The notes beneath the pieces were generated by a model. It saw only the letters and a program-made list of their open reading frames with translations. It did no database searches and had not been told where the DNA came from. DNA of 64,000 nucleotides, taken from assembly GCA_903871775.1 (NCBI GenBank), contig CAIQIA010000002.1, forward strand, positions 124,001 through 188,000. Direction: 5' to 3'. The translations under genes and the position numbers were made by a program. Shown piece after piece: positions 56,554 through 64,000 of the stretch; the first letter of the stretch is position 1, and every line of letters starts with the position of its first letter. The stretch comes from an uncultured cyanobacterium (lineage in GTDB: Bacteria; Cyanobacteriota; Cyanobacteriia; PCC-6307; Cyanobiaceae).

Positions 56554-57171
56554 ATGCGCGACATTCTGATCAGCTCAGCCGTCTGCCTGGCCTGCCTGCT
56601 GGTGGCCCTCGCCAGCCAGCTGGTGGCCCCCACGCCGGTGCAGGCCCGTGACAGCCAGACCGTGGCCGTCGTCGCCGCAGCCCCTGCGACCGCCGCCGCG
56701 CCTGGGGAGCTGGACCCCGATGATGCCAACCCCCGCCTGTTCTCCATGGCCCCCGACACCGACGACACCCTTGCCCAGGCGGGAGGCAAGGCCTCCGACC
56801 TGCTGGGGGGCGATCCGCTGATCGCGGCCAAGGAACGCACCACCGCCTCGGGCCTGCGCATCACCGATCTGGTGCTGGGCACCGGCGCTGAGGCCGTGAG
56901 CGGCCGCACCGTGAGCGTCAACTACCGCGGCACCCTCACCAACGGCAAGGAGTTCGACAGCAGCTACGGCCGTGGTCCCTTCAGCTTCCCCCTCGGCGCC
57001 GGGCGGGTGATCCGCGGCTGGGACGAGGGCGTGGCCGGCATGAAGGAAGGCGGCAAGCGCAAGCTGGTCATCCCCCCCGACCTGGCCTACGGCGAGCGCG
57101 GAGCCGGTGGTGTGATTCCCCCCAACGCCACCCTGGTGTTCGAGGTCGAACTGCTGAAGGTGGGCCGCTGA
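56554..57171 (+). CDS. Exported FKBP-type peptidyl-prolyl isomerase
   Basis: Accelerates proline isomerisation in periplasm or lumen. 205 residues: signal/anchor segment ([20 protein letters not shown]), an Ala-rich linker, then the FKBP domain (~95-205) with [66 protein letters not shown], which has the catalytic Asp, Phe, Trp and Tyr positions. Comes after the coiled-coil gene with a duplication in the gap. Confidence 0.95.
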   Translation: MRDILISSAVCLACLLVALASQLVAPTPVQARDSQTVAVVAAAPATAAAPGELDPDDANPRLFSMAPDTDDTLAQAGGKASDLLGGDPLIAAKERTTASGLRITDLVLGTGAEAVSGRTVSVNYRGTLTNGKEFDSSYGRGPFSFPLGAGRVIRGWDEGVAGMKEGGKRKLVIPPDLAYGERGAGGVIPPNATLVFEVELLKVGR

Positions 57172-57207
57172 GACGCGGCGATACCGGGGCCGGCCCAGGT
57201 GGATCGT

Positions 57208-57213
57208 TAAGAT
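57208..57213 (+). promoter_or_regulatory. Candidate -10 box of sodB
   Basis: TAAGAT lies 24 bases before the sodB ATG and matches the -10 consensus well. No clear -35 hexamer at the proper spacing is present. Confidence 0.3.
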
Positions 57214-57236
57214 CTGCCACGCCTGCCCCCGCCGTC

Positions 57237-57836
57237 ATGGCCCACACCCTGCCCGCGCTTCCTTACGAGCTCGACGCCCTGGAACCCCACATCTCGCGCC
57301 AGACGCTGGAGTTCCACCACGGCAAGCACCACAACGCCTACGTCACCAACCTCAACAACCTGGTGGCCGGCGGCGATCTCGAAGCCAAAAGCCTCGAAGA
57401 CACCATCACCGCCGTGGCCGGTGATGCCTCCAAGGCGGGTGTGTTCAACAACGCCGCCCAGGTGTGGAACCACAGCTTCTACTGGCAGTGCATGAAGCCC
57501 GGCGGTGGCGGCAGCCCCAGCGGCGCCCTGCTCGAGAAGATCAACGCCGACTTCGGCAGCTACGACGCCTTTGTCGAACAGTTCAAGGCTGCCGGTGCCA
57601 CCCAGTTCGGCAGCGGCTGGGCCTGGCTTGTGCTCGACAACGGCACCCTCAAGGTCACCAAGACCGGCAATGCCGACCTGCCCCTCGCCCATGGCCAGAA
57701 GGCGCTGCTGACCATGGACGTGTGGGAGCACGCCTACTACCTCGACTACCAGAACCGTCGGCCTGACTACATCACCACCTTCCTCGACAAGCTGGTGAAC
57801 TGGGACTTCGTGGCCGCCAACCTGGCCGCCGCCTGA
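57237..57836 (+). CDS. sodB: Iron superoxide dismutase
   Basis: Dismutates superoxide in the cytoplasm. 199 residues: [11 protein letters not shown] (first metal His), [11 protein letters not shown] (second His) and the [11 protein letters not shown] end (Asp and third His). The pattern [11 protein letters not shown] plus FGSGWAWL is the Fe-type. The upstream region contains TTAAGAT and the downstream a strong terminator, so it is probably monocistronic. Confidence 0.95.
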   Translation: MAHTLPALPYELDALEPHISRQTLEFHHGKHHNAYVTNLNNLVAGGDLEAKSLEDTITAVAGDASKAGVFNNAAQVWNHSFYWQCMKPGGGGSPSGALLEKINADFGSYDAFVEQFKAAGATQFGSGWAWLVLDNGTLKVTKTGNADLPLAHGQKALLTMDVWEHAYYLDYQNRRPDYITTFLDKLVNWDFVAANLAAA

Positions 57837-57856
57837 CCAGGCCCCGCTGCAACCGG

Positions 57857-57880
57857 GCCCCCGCTGCGGCGGGGGCTTTC
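57857..57880 (+). terminator. Rho-independent terminator after sodB
   Basis: Perfect 8-bp stem GCCCCCGC / GCGGGGGC with loop TGCG, followed by TTTC. Located between convergent sodB and queA stops. Confidence 0.8.
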
Positions 57881-57893
57881 CAACGACCCCGGC

Positions 57894-59009
57894 TCAACCC
57901 GGTGCCAGGGCGTCTGGCAGCACGGCCTCCGGTGGAATCCACATCGCATCGCCGTACGAGAAGAAGCGATATCCGTCATCCCTGGCCAGGCCATAGAGCT
58001 TCAACAGCCGTTCCCTGCCGATCAGAGCGCTCACCAGCAGAAGCAGTGAACTGCGCGGCAGGTGAAAGTTGGTGAGCATTCCCTGCACCACCGCGAACCG
58101 GAAGCCCGGCTGGATCACCAGGTCCACCGGGCCGCAGTGGGGCTGAAGACAGCCACCATGGAGCGCCGCCACCCCTTCGAGACTGCGCACACTGGTGGTG
58201 CCCACCGCGATGACCCTGCCGCCGCGGCGTTGGCAGGCCTCGACGGCCGCCACCAGTTCAGGACGCAGCTCCACCCATTCCTGATGGAGCCTCAGGTCGG
58301 TCAGGTCATCCTCCTCCAGCGGCCTGAAGGTGCCGAGCCCCACATGCAGCGTCACCGACGCCCGCTCGACCCCCCGGTCCTGCAGCCGCGCCAGCAGCGC
58401 ATCACTGAGATGCAGACCTGCCGTCGGTGCCGCCACGGCTCCGGGCCGACTGGCGAAGCGTGTCTGGTAGCGCTCGCTGTCGGCGGGGTCGTGCTCCTGG
58501 ATGTAGGGCGGCAGGGGCACCTCGCCGTAGCGCTGCAGCAGCGGCTCCAGGCTGGCGGCGTCGCCATGGCCGGGCGGAAAGCGCACCAGGCGCCCCCCCG
58601 TCGCCGGGTCCTCGCCCACCACCGTCAGGGTCTGGGGCGGCTGGCTTGGAGCCTGCAGCAGCACCTGCTGCCCGGGCCGCAGGCGTTTGGCCGGGCGGGC
58701 CAGGCAGAGCCAGAGATCATCCCCGCGGGGTTCGAGCACCAGCAGTTCAGCCCGGCCACCGCTCGGCCGCTGCACCTGCAGCCGGGCCCGCAGCACCCGG
58801 GTGTCGTTGACCACCAGCAGATCTCCGGGCCGCAGGGAGTCGGCCAGGTCCCAGACCTGGCTGTGGTGGCACCCCTCGGGCGGACCGTCGTGGGGGCCCA
58901 CCATCAGCAGCCGGGCGGCATGGCGTGGTTCCACCGGACGCTGGGCGATGCAGGCCTCAGGCAGGTCGAAGACGTAGCTCGACAGGCGCCGGTCGGCGGG
59001 GTCGGGCAT
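57894..59009 (-). CDS. queA: S-adenosylmethionine:tRNA ribosyltransferase-isomerase
   Basis: Adds the epoxycyclopentanediol ring in queuosine synthesis on the tRNA wobble position. 371 residues: [71 protein letters not shown] and [18 protein letters not shown], all family marks. Eight bases after its start region lies the E2 gene's stop, same direction. Confidence 0.96.
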   Translation of the reverse strand: MPDPADRRLSSYVFDLPEACIAQRPVEPRHAARLLMVGPHDGPPEGCHHSQVWDLADSLRPGDLLVVNDTRVLRARLQVQRPSGGRAELLVLEPRGDDLWLCLARPAKRLRPGQQVLLQAPSQPPQTLTVVGEDPATGGRLVRFPPGHGDAASLEPLLQRYGEVPLPPYIQEHDPADSERYQTRFASRPGAVAAPTAGLHLSDALLARLQDRGVERASVTLHVGLGTFRPLEEDDLTDLRLHQEWVELRPELVAAVEACQRRGGRVIAVGTTSVRSLEGVAALHGGCLQPHCGPVDLVIQPGFRFAVVQGMLTNFHLPRSSLLLLVSALIGRERLLKLYGLARDDGYRFFSYGDAMWIPPEAVLPDALAPG

Positions 59010-59017
59010 CCGTGGGG

Positions 59018-60304
59018 TCAGAGGGCCAGGGATTCGGGGCTGGTCTCGATCAGCTGGGCCAGATCCCGCAGGAAGCCGGCGGCGTCGGCGCCGTAGATCA
59101 CCCGGTGGTCGGCGGTGAGGTTCACCTGCATCTGCCGGCGAACCGCGATCGAACCATCGGCATGGGCCGCCACCACCGGCCGCGAGCCGCCCACCGCGAG
59201 GATCGCACCGGTGCCCGGCGGCAGGATCGCGTCGAAACGGTCAACCCCGAACATCCCCAGGTTCGACACCGTGAAGGTGCCCGTGCTGTATTCCTCGGGC
59301 TTGAGCTGCTTGCTGCGAGCCCGGGCCACCAGATCCGACCAGCTGCGGGCCAGGCTGTACAGATCCGTCCGGTCGGCGTGGGCCAGCACCGGTGTGACCA
59401 GACCGCCGTCTTCCATGGCCACGGCCACCGCCACATTGACCGATCCCGGAACGGCGATGCCGGCATCGCTGTAGGCGGCGTTGACCCGGGGATGGCGCGC
59501 CAGGGTCACACCCACTGCCTTGGCAAGCAGCACCGTCATCGTCACCCCCTTGGGTTTCATCTGGCGGGCGAAGGCCTCGAGGGCGTCGGTGCCGATGGTG
59601 TACCCCACCCGGAAGGTGGGCACCGCCAGGCTGGCCACCATGTTGCGGTTGACCGCCTGCTGCAGGGTGGTGAAGGGCACGGTCTCGCCGGCGGTCACCG
59701 GAGCCGGCGCGGTCGGCGCGGGGGCCGCCGGACGGGGGGCCGCCACCGCCGCCGGGGCGGGGGTGCGACCGGCCGCCTGTTCCACGTCGGCGGCCACAAG
59801 GCGTCCGTGGGGGCCGCTGCCGGTGAGGCCTTCGAGGGCCACCCCCAGTTGCTGGGCCAGCTTGCGGGCCCGGGGGCTGGCGATCACGCGGCCGTTCGCC
59901 GTCGCGGGGGCAGGGGGGGCGACGGGAGTGGCCACTGCAGGGACGGGCGCAGGGGCCGGTGGTGCCGCAGCGGGCGGAGCCGCCGGAGCAGGGGCAGCTA
60001 CCGGGGCCTGGGTGGGAGCCGCCGTCGGGGCACCTTTGGCCAGCAGCTCCTGCAGTTCGGCATCGGTGTCGACCACCAGGCCGATCGTGTCACCCACCGG
60101 CGCCGTGGCACCCGCCGGCAGCAGCACCGCCCCGAGGAAGCCGGCCTCGAACGATTCCACGTCCATGTCGGCCTTGTCAGACTCGACCACCAGCACCGAC
60201 TCCCCCCGCTCGACCCGGTCACCGGGTTTCTTGAGCCATTCGACGATCTTCCCCTCGGTCATCGTCGAGCTGAGGGCGGGCATGAAGATCTCGTGGGTGG
60301 CCAT
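59018..60304 (-). CDS. Dihydrolipoamide acetyltransferase (E2) of pyruvate dehydrogenase
   Basis: Transfers the acetyl group from the lipoyl arm to CoA. 428 residues: N-terminal lipoyl domain with the lipoylated Lys in [11 protein letters not shown] (K44), an Ala/Pro linker (~85-130), the E1/E3-binding domain ([19 protein letters not shown]), another linker, and the catalytic domain with [14 protein letters not shown] (H400). A single lipoyl domain is typical of cyanobacteria. A lipB gene at 62.8 kb supplies part of the lipoylation pathway. Confidence 0.95.
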   Translation of the reverse strand: MATHEIFMPALSSTMTEGKIVEWLKKPGDRVERGESVLVVESDKADMDVESFEAGFLGAVLLPAGATAPVGDTIGLVVDTDAELQELLAKGAPTAAPTQAPVAAPAPAAPPAAAPPAPAPVPAVATPVAPPAPATANGRVIASPRARKLAQQLGVALEGLTGSGPHGRLVAADVEQAAGRTPAPAAVAAPRPAAPAPTAPAPVTAGETVPFTTLQQAVNRNMVASLAVPTFRVGYTIGTDALEAFARQMKPKGVTMTVLLAKAVGVTLARHPRVNAAYSDAGIAVPGSVNVAVAVAMEDGGLVTPVLAHADRTDLYSLARSWSDLVARARSKQLKPEEYSTGTFTVSNLGMFGVDRFDAILPPGTGAILAVGGSRPVVAAHADGSIAVRRQMQVNLTADHRVIYGADAAGFLRDLAQLIETSPESLAL

Positions 60305-60375
60305 CCGCCGGGACGCGCTGAGGTGGGGGCGATCCTAGTCGCCGCCCTCCCTCAGCCTCCCGTCTCAGTCCTCCC

Positions 60376-60816
60376 TCAGGCGCCCTCGCTGATCGCCTCG
60401 ACCACGCCGTCACGCACCGTGATCGACGCCTGCAGCTTCTCGATGATGTTGTCGCCGACGCTGACGTTGCAGAAGCTCTCCAGCTGTCCCTGCTCGACGA
60501 TCTGCTCCATCTCCAGATCCGAGATGGCCTTCTGCTGCTCAAGCAGGGCGCGCTTCTGCTCCTCCAGTTCCGCCCGCTTGGCGGCGACCTGCTGCTGCAC
60601 GCCGGCCACCTGCTCCTGAATGCGCGGGTCGAGGGGATTGGCGCTCTGGCGGCGGATCTCGTCGACCACCTGCTGACCTTCGTTCTCGAGTTGCAGCAGC
60701 TGCTGGTCGCTGTTGCTGATGGCCTTGCTCAGTTCGACGGCGGCCTCTTCCTTCCAGCGGGGGGTGACGACGGCGCGGACCGTGATGTTGCGCTTGATGC
60801 TGAGCGAGTCGGCCAT
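60376..60816 (-). CDS. YlqD-family protein
   Basis: A 146-residue protein with a beta start (LSIKRNITVRAVVTPRWKEEA), a long Gln/Glu-rich coiled coil (VQQQVAAKRAELEEQKRALLEQQKAI), and an ending beta part (CNVSVGDNIIEKLQASITVRDGVV). This matches the YlqD family known in cyanobacteria and Firmicutes. Function unknown. It lies between E2 and the acyl synthetase gene in the same direction. Confidence 0.85.
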   Translation of the reverse strand: MADSLSIKRNITVRAVVTPRWKEEAAVELSKAISNSDQQLLQLENEGQQVVDEIRRQSANPLDPRIQEQVAGVQQQVAAKRAELEEQKRALLEQQKAISDLEMEQIVEQGQLESFCNVSVGDNIIEKLQASITVRDGVVEAISEGA

Positions 60817-60870
60817 GGGGGAGCACTGGGACGCCCCAGGCTGTCAGCCGCTGCGTCAGGGGTCAAGCGC

Positions 60871-62841
60871 TCAGCCGTCGGCGTAGATCGCCTCGATGGC
60901 GGCCCCGTCGCGGATGGTGATGCGGTCGCGGCGCTGCTTGAGGGTCTGGGTGAGCAGGCCGTTCTCGATCGTGAACGGCTCCACCAGGGCGACGCCCGCG
61001 AGCCGTTCATCGGGTCGCGAGCCGGGCCGGGCCGCCAGCTGCCGGTTGCAGTCGCTGCGCAGGGCCCTGAGCAGGGCCGGGTCGTCGCGCCGCAGACCGT
61101 CGGGCCCCAGGGCCGAGGGCACCTGCTCCCGCGCCCAGGCCTCGAGGGCCTCGAACCGCGGCACCAGCAGGGCGCCGAGCTGGCGCCGGTCCTGGCCCAC
61201 GACCATGATCTGCTCGAACAGCGGGCAGGCGGCCAGCACGTCTTCGAGCGGTCCGGGCTCGATGTTCTCGCCGCTGCTCAGCACGATCGTGTCCTTCGCC
61301 CGGCCGGTGAGAAAGAGGGAGCCGTCGGGGAGCAGGTGCCCCAGGTCGCCGGTGTCGAACCACCCCTCGGCGTCAAGCACGGCCGCCGTGGCCTCGGGCC
61401 GCCGCAGGTAGCCCGTCATCACCTGCGGCCCCCGGGCCAGCACCAGGCCCCGCGCGCCCCAGGGCAGGGGCCGGCGGGTCTCGGGATCGACGATCCGCAG
61501 ATCGGTGCCCGGCAGCGGCCGGCCGGCGCTGCCGCGGCGGTTGGCCCACAGCCGCCGGCAGCTGAGCACGGGGCTGGTTTCGGTGAGGCCGTAGCCCACC
61601 AGCAGTTCAATGCCGATGGTCTCGAAGAACAGATCAACGTGCAGCGGCAGGGCGCCGCCGCCGCTGATGGCCGTGCGCAGGCTGCCCCCGCAGATCTGGT
61701 CACGCACCCGCGGCCAGAGCAGCCGTGCCGCCAGCCAGGCCCCGGGGGCGCTGACGATGGCGGCGACCAGCGCCCCCAGGCGCTCGCTCGGCGCCAGGGG
61801 CCGCTCGGCCAGGTCGCGCCAGCGCCGCCGCTGGCGGGCATGGCTGCCACCGATCGCCAGGGCGGTCGTGAGCAGCCGCCGCCGCAGGGTCGGCATGCCC
61901 TCGAGGGCCGAGCAGAGGCCCCCGTGCAGCGCTTCCCACAGCCGCGGCACGCTGATCATGTACTGGGGCCGCACCCGCTGCAGATCGGCCCGCAGATGCC
62001 GCAGGGTCGTGTAGTGCTGGCTGCAGCCCCGCGACAGCAACAGGTAGCCGGCGCTGCGTTCATAGGCATGCCAGATGGGCAGCACGCTCAGCACCCGGTC
62101 CCCTGGATCGGGGTTCACCGCCACCCCCAGCTCCCGCACCTGATGCAGCAGGTTGGCGTGGCTCAGGGGCACCCCCTTGGGCCGGCCGGTGGTGCCCGAG
62201 GTGTAGAGCAGGGTCGCCGTGCGGGCCGGATCGCCGTCAAAGGGCTGCCGCAGCGGCGCCGCCGCCCCGCGCTCCAGCAGCGCCTCCCAGCCCAGCAGGG
62301 GGGGCGCCCCCGGCGGTGGCACCACGGGGGGTTCGCCATGCAGCAGCAGCACGAAGCGCAGGCGGGCAGCGGCCCCATCGGCCAGCAACTCCTCCAGCCG
62401 GGCGGGGTCCTCGAGCACCAGCCCCACCGCCTGGCTGTCGTCGAGCAGAAAGCGCAGTTCCTCCAGCGGGGCGGTGGCGCCGCGCACCGCATCGACGGCA
62501 CCGACGCGCATCAGCCCCTGGTCGGCCGCCAGCCAGCGGGGTCCGTTCTCGGCGAACAGGGCCACCACGTCACCGGGCGCCACCCCCAGGCTGCGGAAAC
62601 CAGCCGCCGCCACGGCGATGCGCTCGGCCAGCGCTGCATAGCTGAGCTCTTCAGGCGCCGGGCCGTGGGCTGCCGCCAGGGCGGTGGTGGCGCCGTGGCG
62701 ACGGGCCAGCACCGGCCAGAGGCCATCGATGCCCCGCAGGGCACTCCAGTCGGGGTGGGCCGCCAGAAAACGGCGATCGTCGGCGTCAGCGCTCCAGCGC
62801 ACCAGGGCCTCGCCCGTCGGCATCGGCATCAGCATCGGCAA
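60871..62841 (-). CDS. Long-chain acyl-ACP/acyl-CoA synthetase (AMP-forming)
   Basis: Activates free fatty acids through an acyl-adenylate; in cyanobacteria the single enzyme (Aas) mostly recycles membrane-derived acids to acyl-ACP. 656 residues: [22 protein letters not shown] (P-loop-like motif 1), [51 protein letters not shown], and a final catalytic Lys region. The start is uncertain: Met-rich [13 protein letters not shown] at 62841 or Met seven at 62823. Its beginning overlaps the end of lipB. Confidence 0.92.
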   Translation of the reverse strand: MPMLMPMPTGEALVRWSADADDRRFLAAHPDWSALRGIDGLWPVLARRHGATTALAAAHGPAPEELSYAALAERIAVAAAGFRSLGVAPGDVVALFAENGPRWLAADQGLMRVGAVDAVRGATAPLEELRFLLDDSQAVGLVLEDPARLEELLADGAAARLRFVLLLHGEPPVVPPPGAPPLLGWEALLERGAAAPLRQPFDGDPARTATLLYTSGTTGRPKGVPLSHANLLHQVRELGVAVNPDPGDRVLSVLPIWHAYERSAGYLLLSRGCSQHYTTLRHLRADLQRVRPQYMISVPRLWEALHGGLCSALEGMPTLRRRLLTTALAIGGSHARQRRRWRDLAERPLAPSERLGALVAAIVSAPGAWLAARLLWPRVRDQICGGSLRTAISGGGALPLHVDLFFETIGIELLVGYGLTETSPVLSCRRLWANRRGSAGRPLPGTDLRIVDPETRRPLPWGARGLVLARGPQVMTGYLRRPEATAAVLDAEGWFDTGDLGHLLPDGSLFLTGRAKDTIVLSSGENIEPGPLEDVLAACPLFEQIMVVGQDRRQLGALLVPRFEALEAWAREQVPSALGPDGLRRDDPALLRALRSDCNRQLAARPGSRPDERLAGVALVEPFTIENGLLTQTLKQRRDRITIRDGAAIEAIYADG

Positions 62842-63523
62842 GCAGGCTGGACAGAGTCTGGGGCGCCAGCGCCGCGACTGTCGACCAGCCGAGCCGTCGA
62901 CCCAGGGCCTCGGCCAGGGGCTGACGCAGGGCTGCCACCGTCAGGCCCGGCCGATGGTCCAGCAACCGCCCCACCGGCAGATCGAGGCCGCAGGGGGTGA
63001 TGGCGGCGAAGCCCCCCAGGTCGATGGTCACGTTGACGGCGAGGCCGTGCTGGGTGACCCAGCGGCGGGCCGAGACCCCGATGGCGGCCACCTTGCGCCC
63101 CTCGAGCCAGATCCCCGTGAGGCCTGGCCGCCGCTCCCCCGCCAGCCCCAGCCCCTGCAGCAGCTCCAGCACCGCCCCCTCCAGGCTGCGCAGGTAGGCG
63201 TGCAGATCGGGTCCGTGGCGCCGCTGCAGATCGAGCACCGGATAGGCCACCAGCTGGCCCGGGGCGTGGTGGGTCACCTCACCGCCCCGGTCCAGCCGGT
63301 GCAGCGGTGCCGGCGGACGGGCCGGATCGAAGCGCAGATGGCCGGGGTCGGCGCCGCGGCCGAGGGTGTAGCAGGGCGGATGTTCGAGCAGCAGCAGCAG
63401 ATCGGGGCAGGCGGGACCTCCGGCCTGGGCCGCCAGCAGCCGCCGCTGCCAGCCTCGCTGCCAGGCCCAGGCCTCCCCATGGGGGACCGGCCGCGGGCAG
63501 GCGCAAAGGAATGCATCCGGCAC
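62786..63523 (-). CDS. lipB: Octanoyl-ACP:protein octanoyltransferase
   Basis: Transfers octanoate from ACP to lipoyl domains, the first step of lipoylation. 245 residues: [69 protein letters not shown] and ITPCGL, giving the catalytic Cys (TPCGL) and Lys (RKVAAIG). C-terminal [12 protein letters not shown] tail is a hexanucleotide repeat that overlaps the synthetase start by 56 bases. Confidence 0.94.
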   Translation of the reverse strand: MPDAFLCACPRPVPHGEAWAWQRGWQRRLLAAQAGGPACPDLLLLLEHPPCYTLGRGADPGHLRFDPARPPAPLHRLDRGGEVTHHAPGQLVAYPVLDLQRRHGPDLHAYLRSLEGAVLELLQGLGLAGERRPGLTGIWLEGRKVAAIGVSARRWVTQHGLAVNVTIDLGGFAAITPCGLDLPVGRLLDHRPGLTVAALRQPLAEALGRRLGWSTVAALAPQTLSSLLADADADADGRGPGALER

Positions 63524-63585
63524 TACCCCTTCCGTGGCGCCCTCCGTACATTGAAATCACCCTCAGGATGCCCGGGAGGTCCCTG

Positions 63586-64000
63586 ATGAAGCTGTTGATC
63601 CATGGCCGCAACCTCGAGCTCACCCAGGCCCTGCGGGATTACACCGAAAGCAAGCTGACGCGGGCCGTCAACCATTTCAACGGTCTGGTGACCGAGGCCG
63701 ACGTGCACCTGTCGGTGGCACGCAATCCACGGGTGCCCCAGCAGACCGCCGAGGTGACGGTGTTCGCCGCGGGCACCGTCATCCGCGCCCAGGAACGCAG
63801 CGAGAACCTCTACGCCAGCATCGACCTGGTGGCCAACAAGCTGGCCCGCCAGCTCAAGCGCTACAAGGACCGCCGCGCCGACCACCACCACGGCCCGGCC
63901 GCCGCCGCCGAGGCCGAGCCCAATCTGCAGGGGGACCTGACCGCAGGCCGCAGCGCCGCCCTGCCGGCCCCGACGGTGCGGCGCAAGTATTTCGCCATGG
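63586..64000 (+). CDS. hpf: Long-form ribosome hibernation promoting factor, 3' end cut by the window
   Basis: Binds the small subunit's decoding centre and promotes 100S dimers in stationary phase or darkness (LrtA in cyanobacteria). The first ~138 codons are visible with no stop: [67 protein letters not shown], then a low-complexity linker and VRRKYFAM, the start of the C-terminal domain. RBS GGGAGGT at 63574-63580 fits the ATG at 63586. Divergent from lipB. Confidence 0.93.
   Translation, partial: MKLLIHGRNLELTQALRDYTESKLTRAVNHFNGLVTEADVHLSVARNPRVPQQTAEVTVFAAGTVIRAQERSENLYASIDLVANKLARQLKRYKDRRADHHHGPAAAAEAEPNLQGDLTAGRSAALPAPTVRRKYFAM

Overview
The window reads as a high-GC picocyanobacterium of the Cyanobium / freshwater-brackish Synechococcus type. 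The evidence is a Psb27 lipoprotein, a Tic22-like protein, a cyAbrB regulator, a ferrochelatase with a chlorophyll-binding-like tail, a transaldolase with EF-hands, DUF2854, DUF1824 and DUF3153 proteins, a plant-type ferredoxin, a group 1 sigma factor and very tight gene packing. Genus-level placement is an inference from gene content and base composition; no rRNA or tRNA gene was found in the window.

Layout. 1-6.3 kb: 3' part of PEP synthase, a membrane protein that overlaps a convergent acetyltransferase, a two-lobed retropepsin-like protease, cyAbrB, a periplasmic binding protein and a Tic22 protein. 6.3-12.8 kb: acetolactate synthase with a nuclease-like secreted protein, an M23 peptidase plus ferrochelatase, and a translationally coupled run of recombinase, methyltransferase and cobalamin adenosyltransferase (cobO). 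12.8-17.7 kb: pyrH-frr, a geranylgeranyl-reductase-like flavoprotein, a phytase-like protein and transaldolase. 17.7-28.1 kb: a cell-envelope block (ftsI, an FtsL-like protein, a CPBP protease), a tandem histidine phosphatase, a degenerate dihydroorotase paralogue, lepB, the true dihydroorotase, a Nif11-domain protein and a large membrane protein. 28.1-39.6 kb: ferredoxin, pyrophosphatase, proS, psb27, purA, a PfkB kinase, cutA-cobK, an SSB-like protein, argB and a DUF3153 protein. 39.6-48.2 kb: priA, rpoD behind a long leader, DUF1824, hemC, a CLC channel with a proline-rich loop and a glutamine-synthetase-family enzyme. 51.9-64 kb: mscS, lnt, a Crp/Fnr regulator, FKBP, sodB, queA, the pyruvate dehydrogenase E2, a YlqD protein, an acyl-ACP/CoA synthetase, lipB and the start of a long ribosome hibernation factor.

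The accessory part is 48.3-51.85 kb. It is a decayed island: a DUF3604 gene broken into three reading-frame pieces, then on the opposite strand an MNT nucleotidyltransferase / HEPN / MNT nucleotidyltransferase array whose HEPN gene is frameshifted by a 5-bp tandem duplication, then a fragment resembling the C-terminal part of a DUF1156 DNA-methylase-type defence protein, and a DUF433 antitoxin-like fragment abutting mscS. This is the strongest candidate for an unusual system: two near-identical MNT N-termini flank one broken HEPN.

Elsewhere genes are joined by ATGA/TGATG overlaps in one direction and by overlapping 3' ends in the other. Several stop codons sit inside short direct duplications. 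Pathways represented include branched-chain amino acids, tetrapyrroles (hemH, hemC), cobalamin (cobO, cobK), pyrimidines and purines (pyrH, pyrC, purA), lipoic acid and lipoylated E2, PSII assembly and septal peptidoglycan synthesis.
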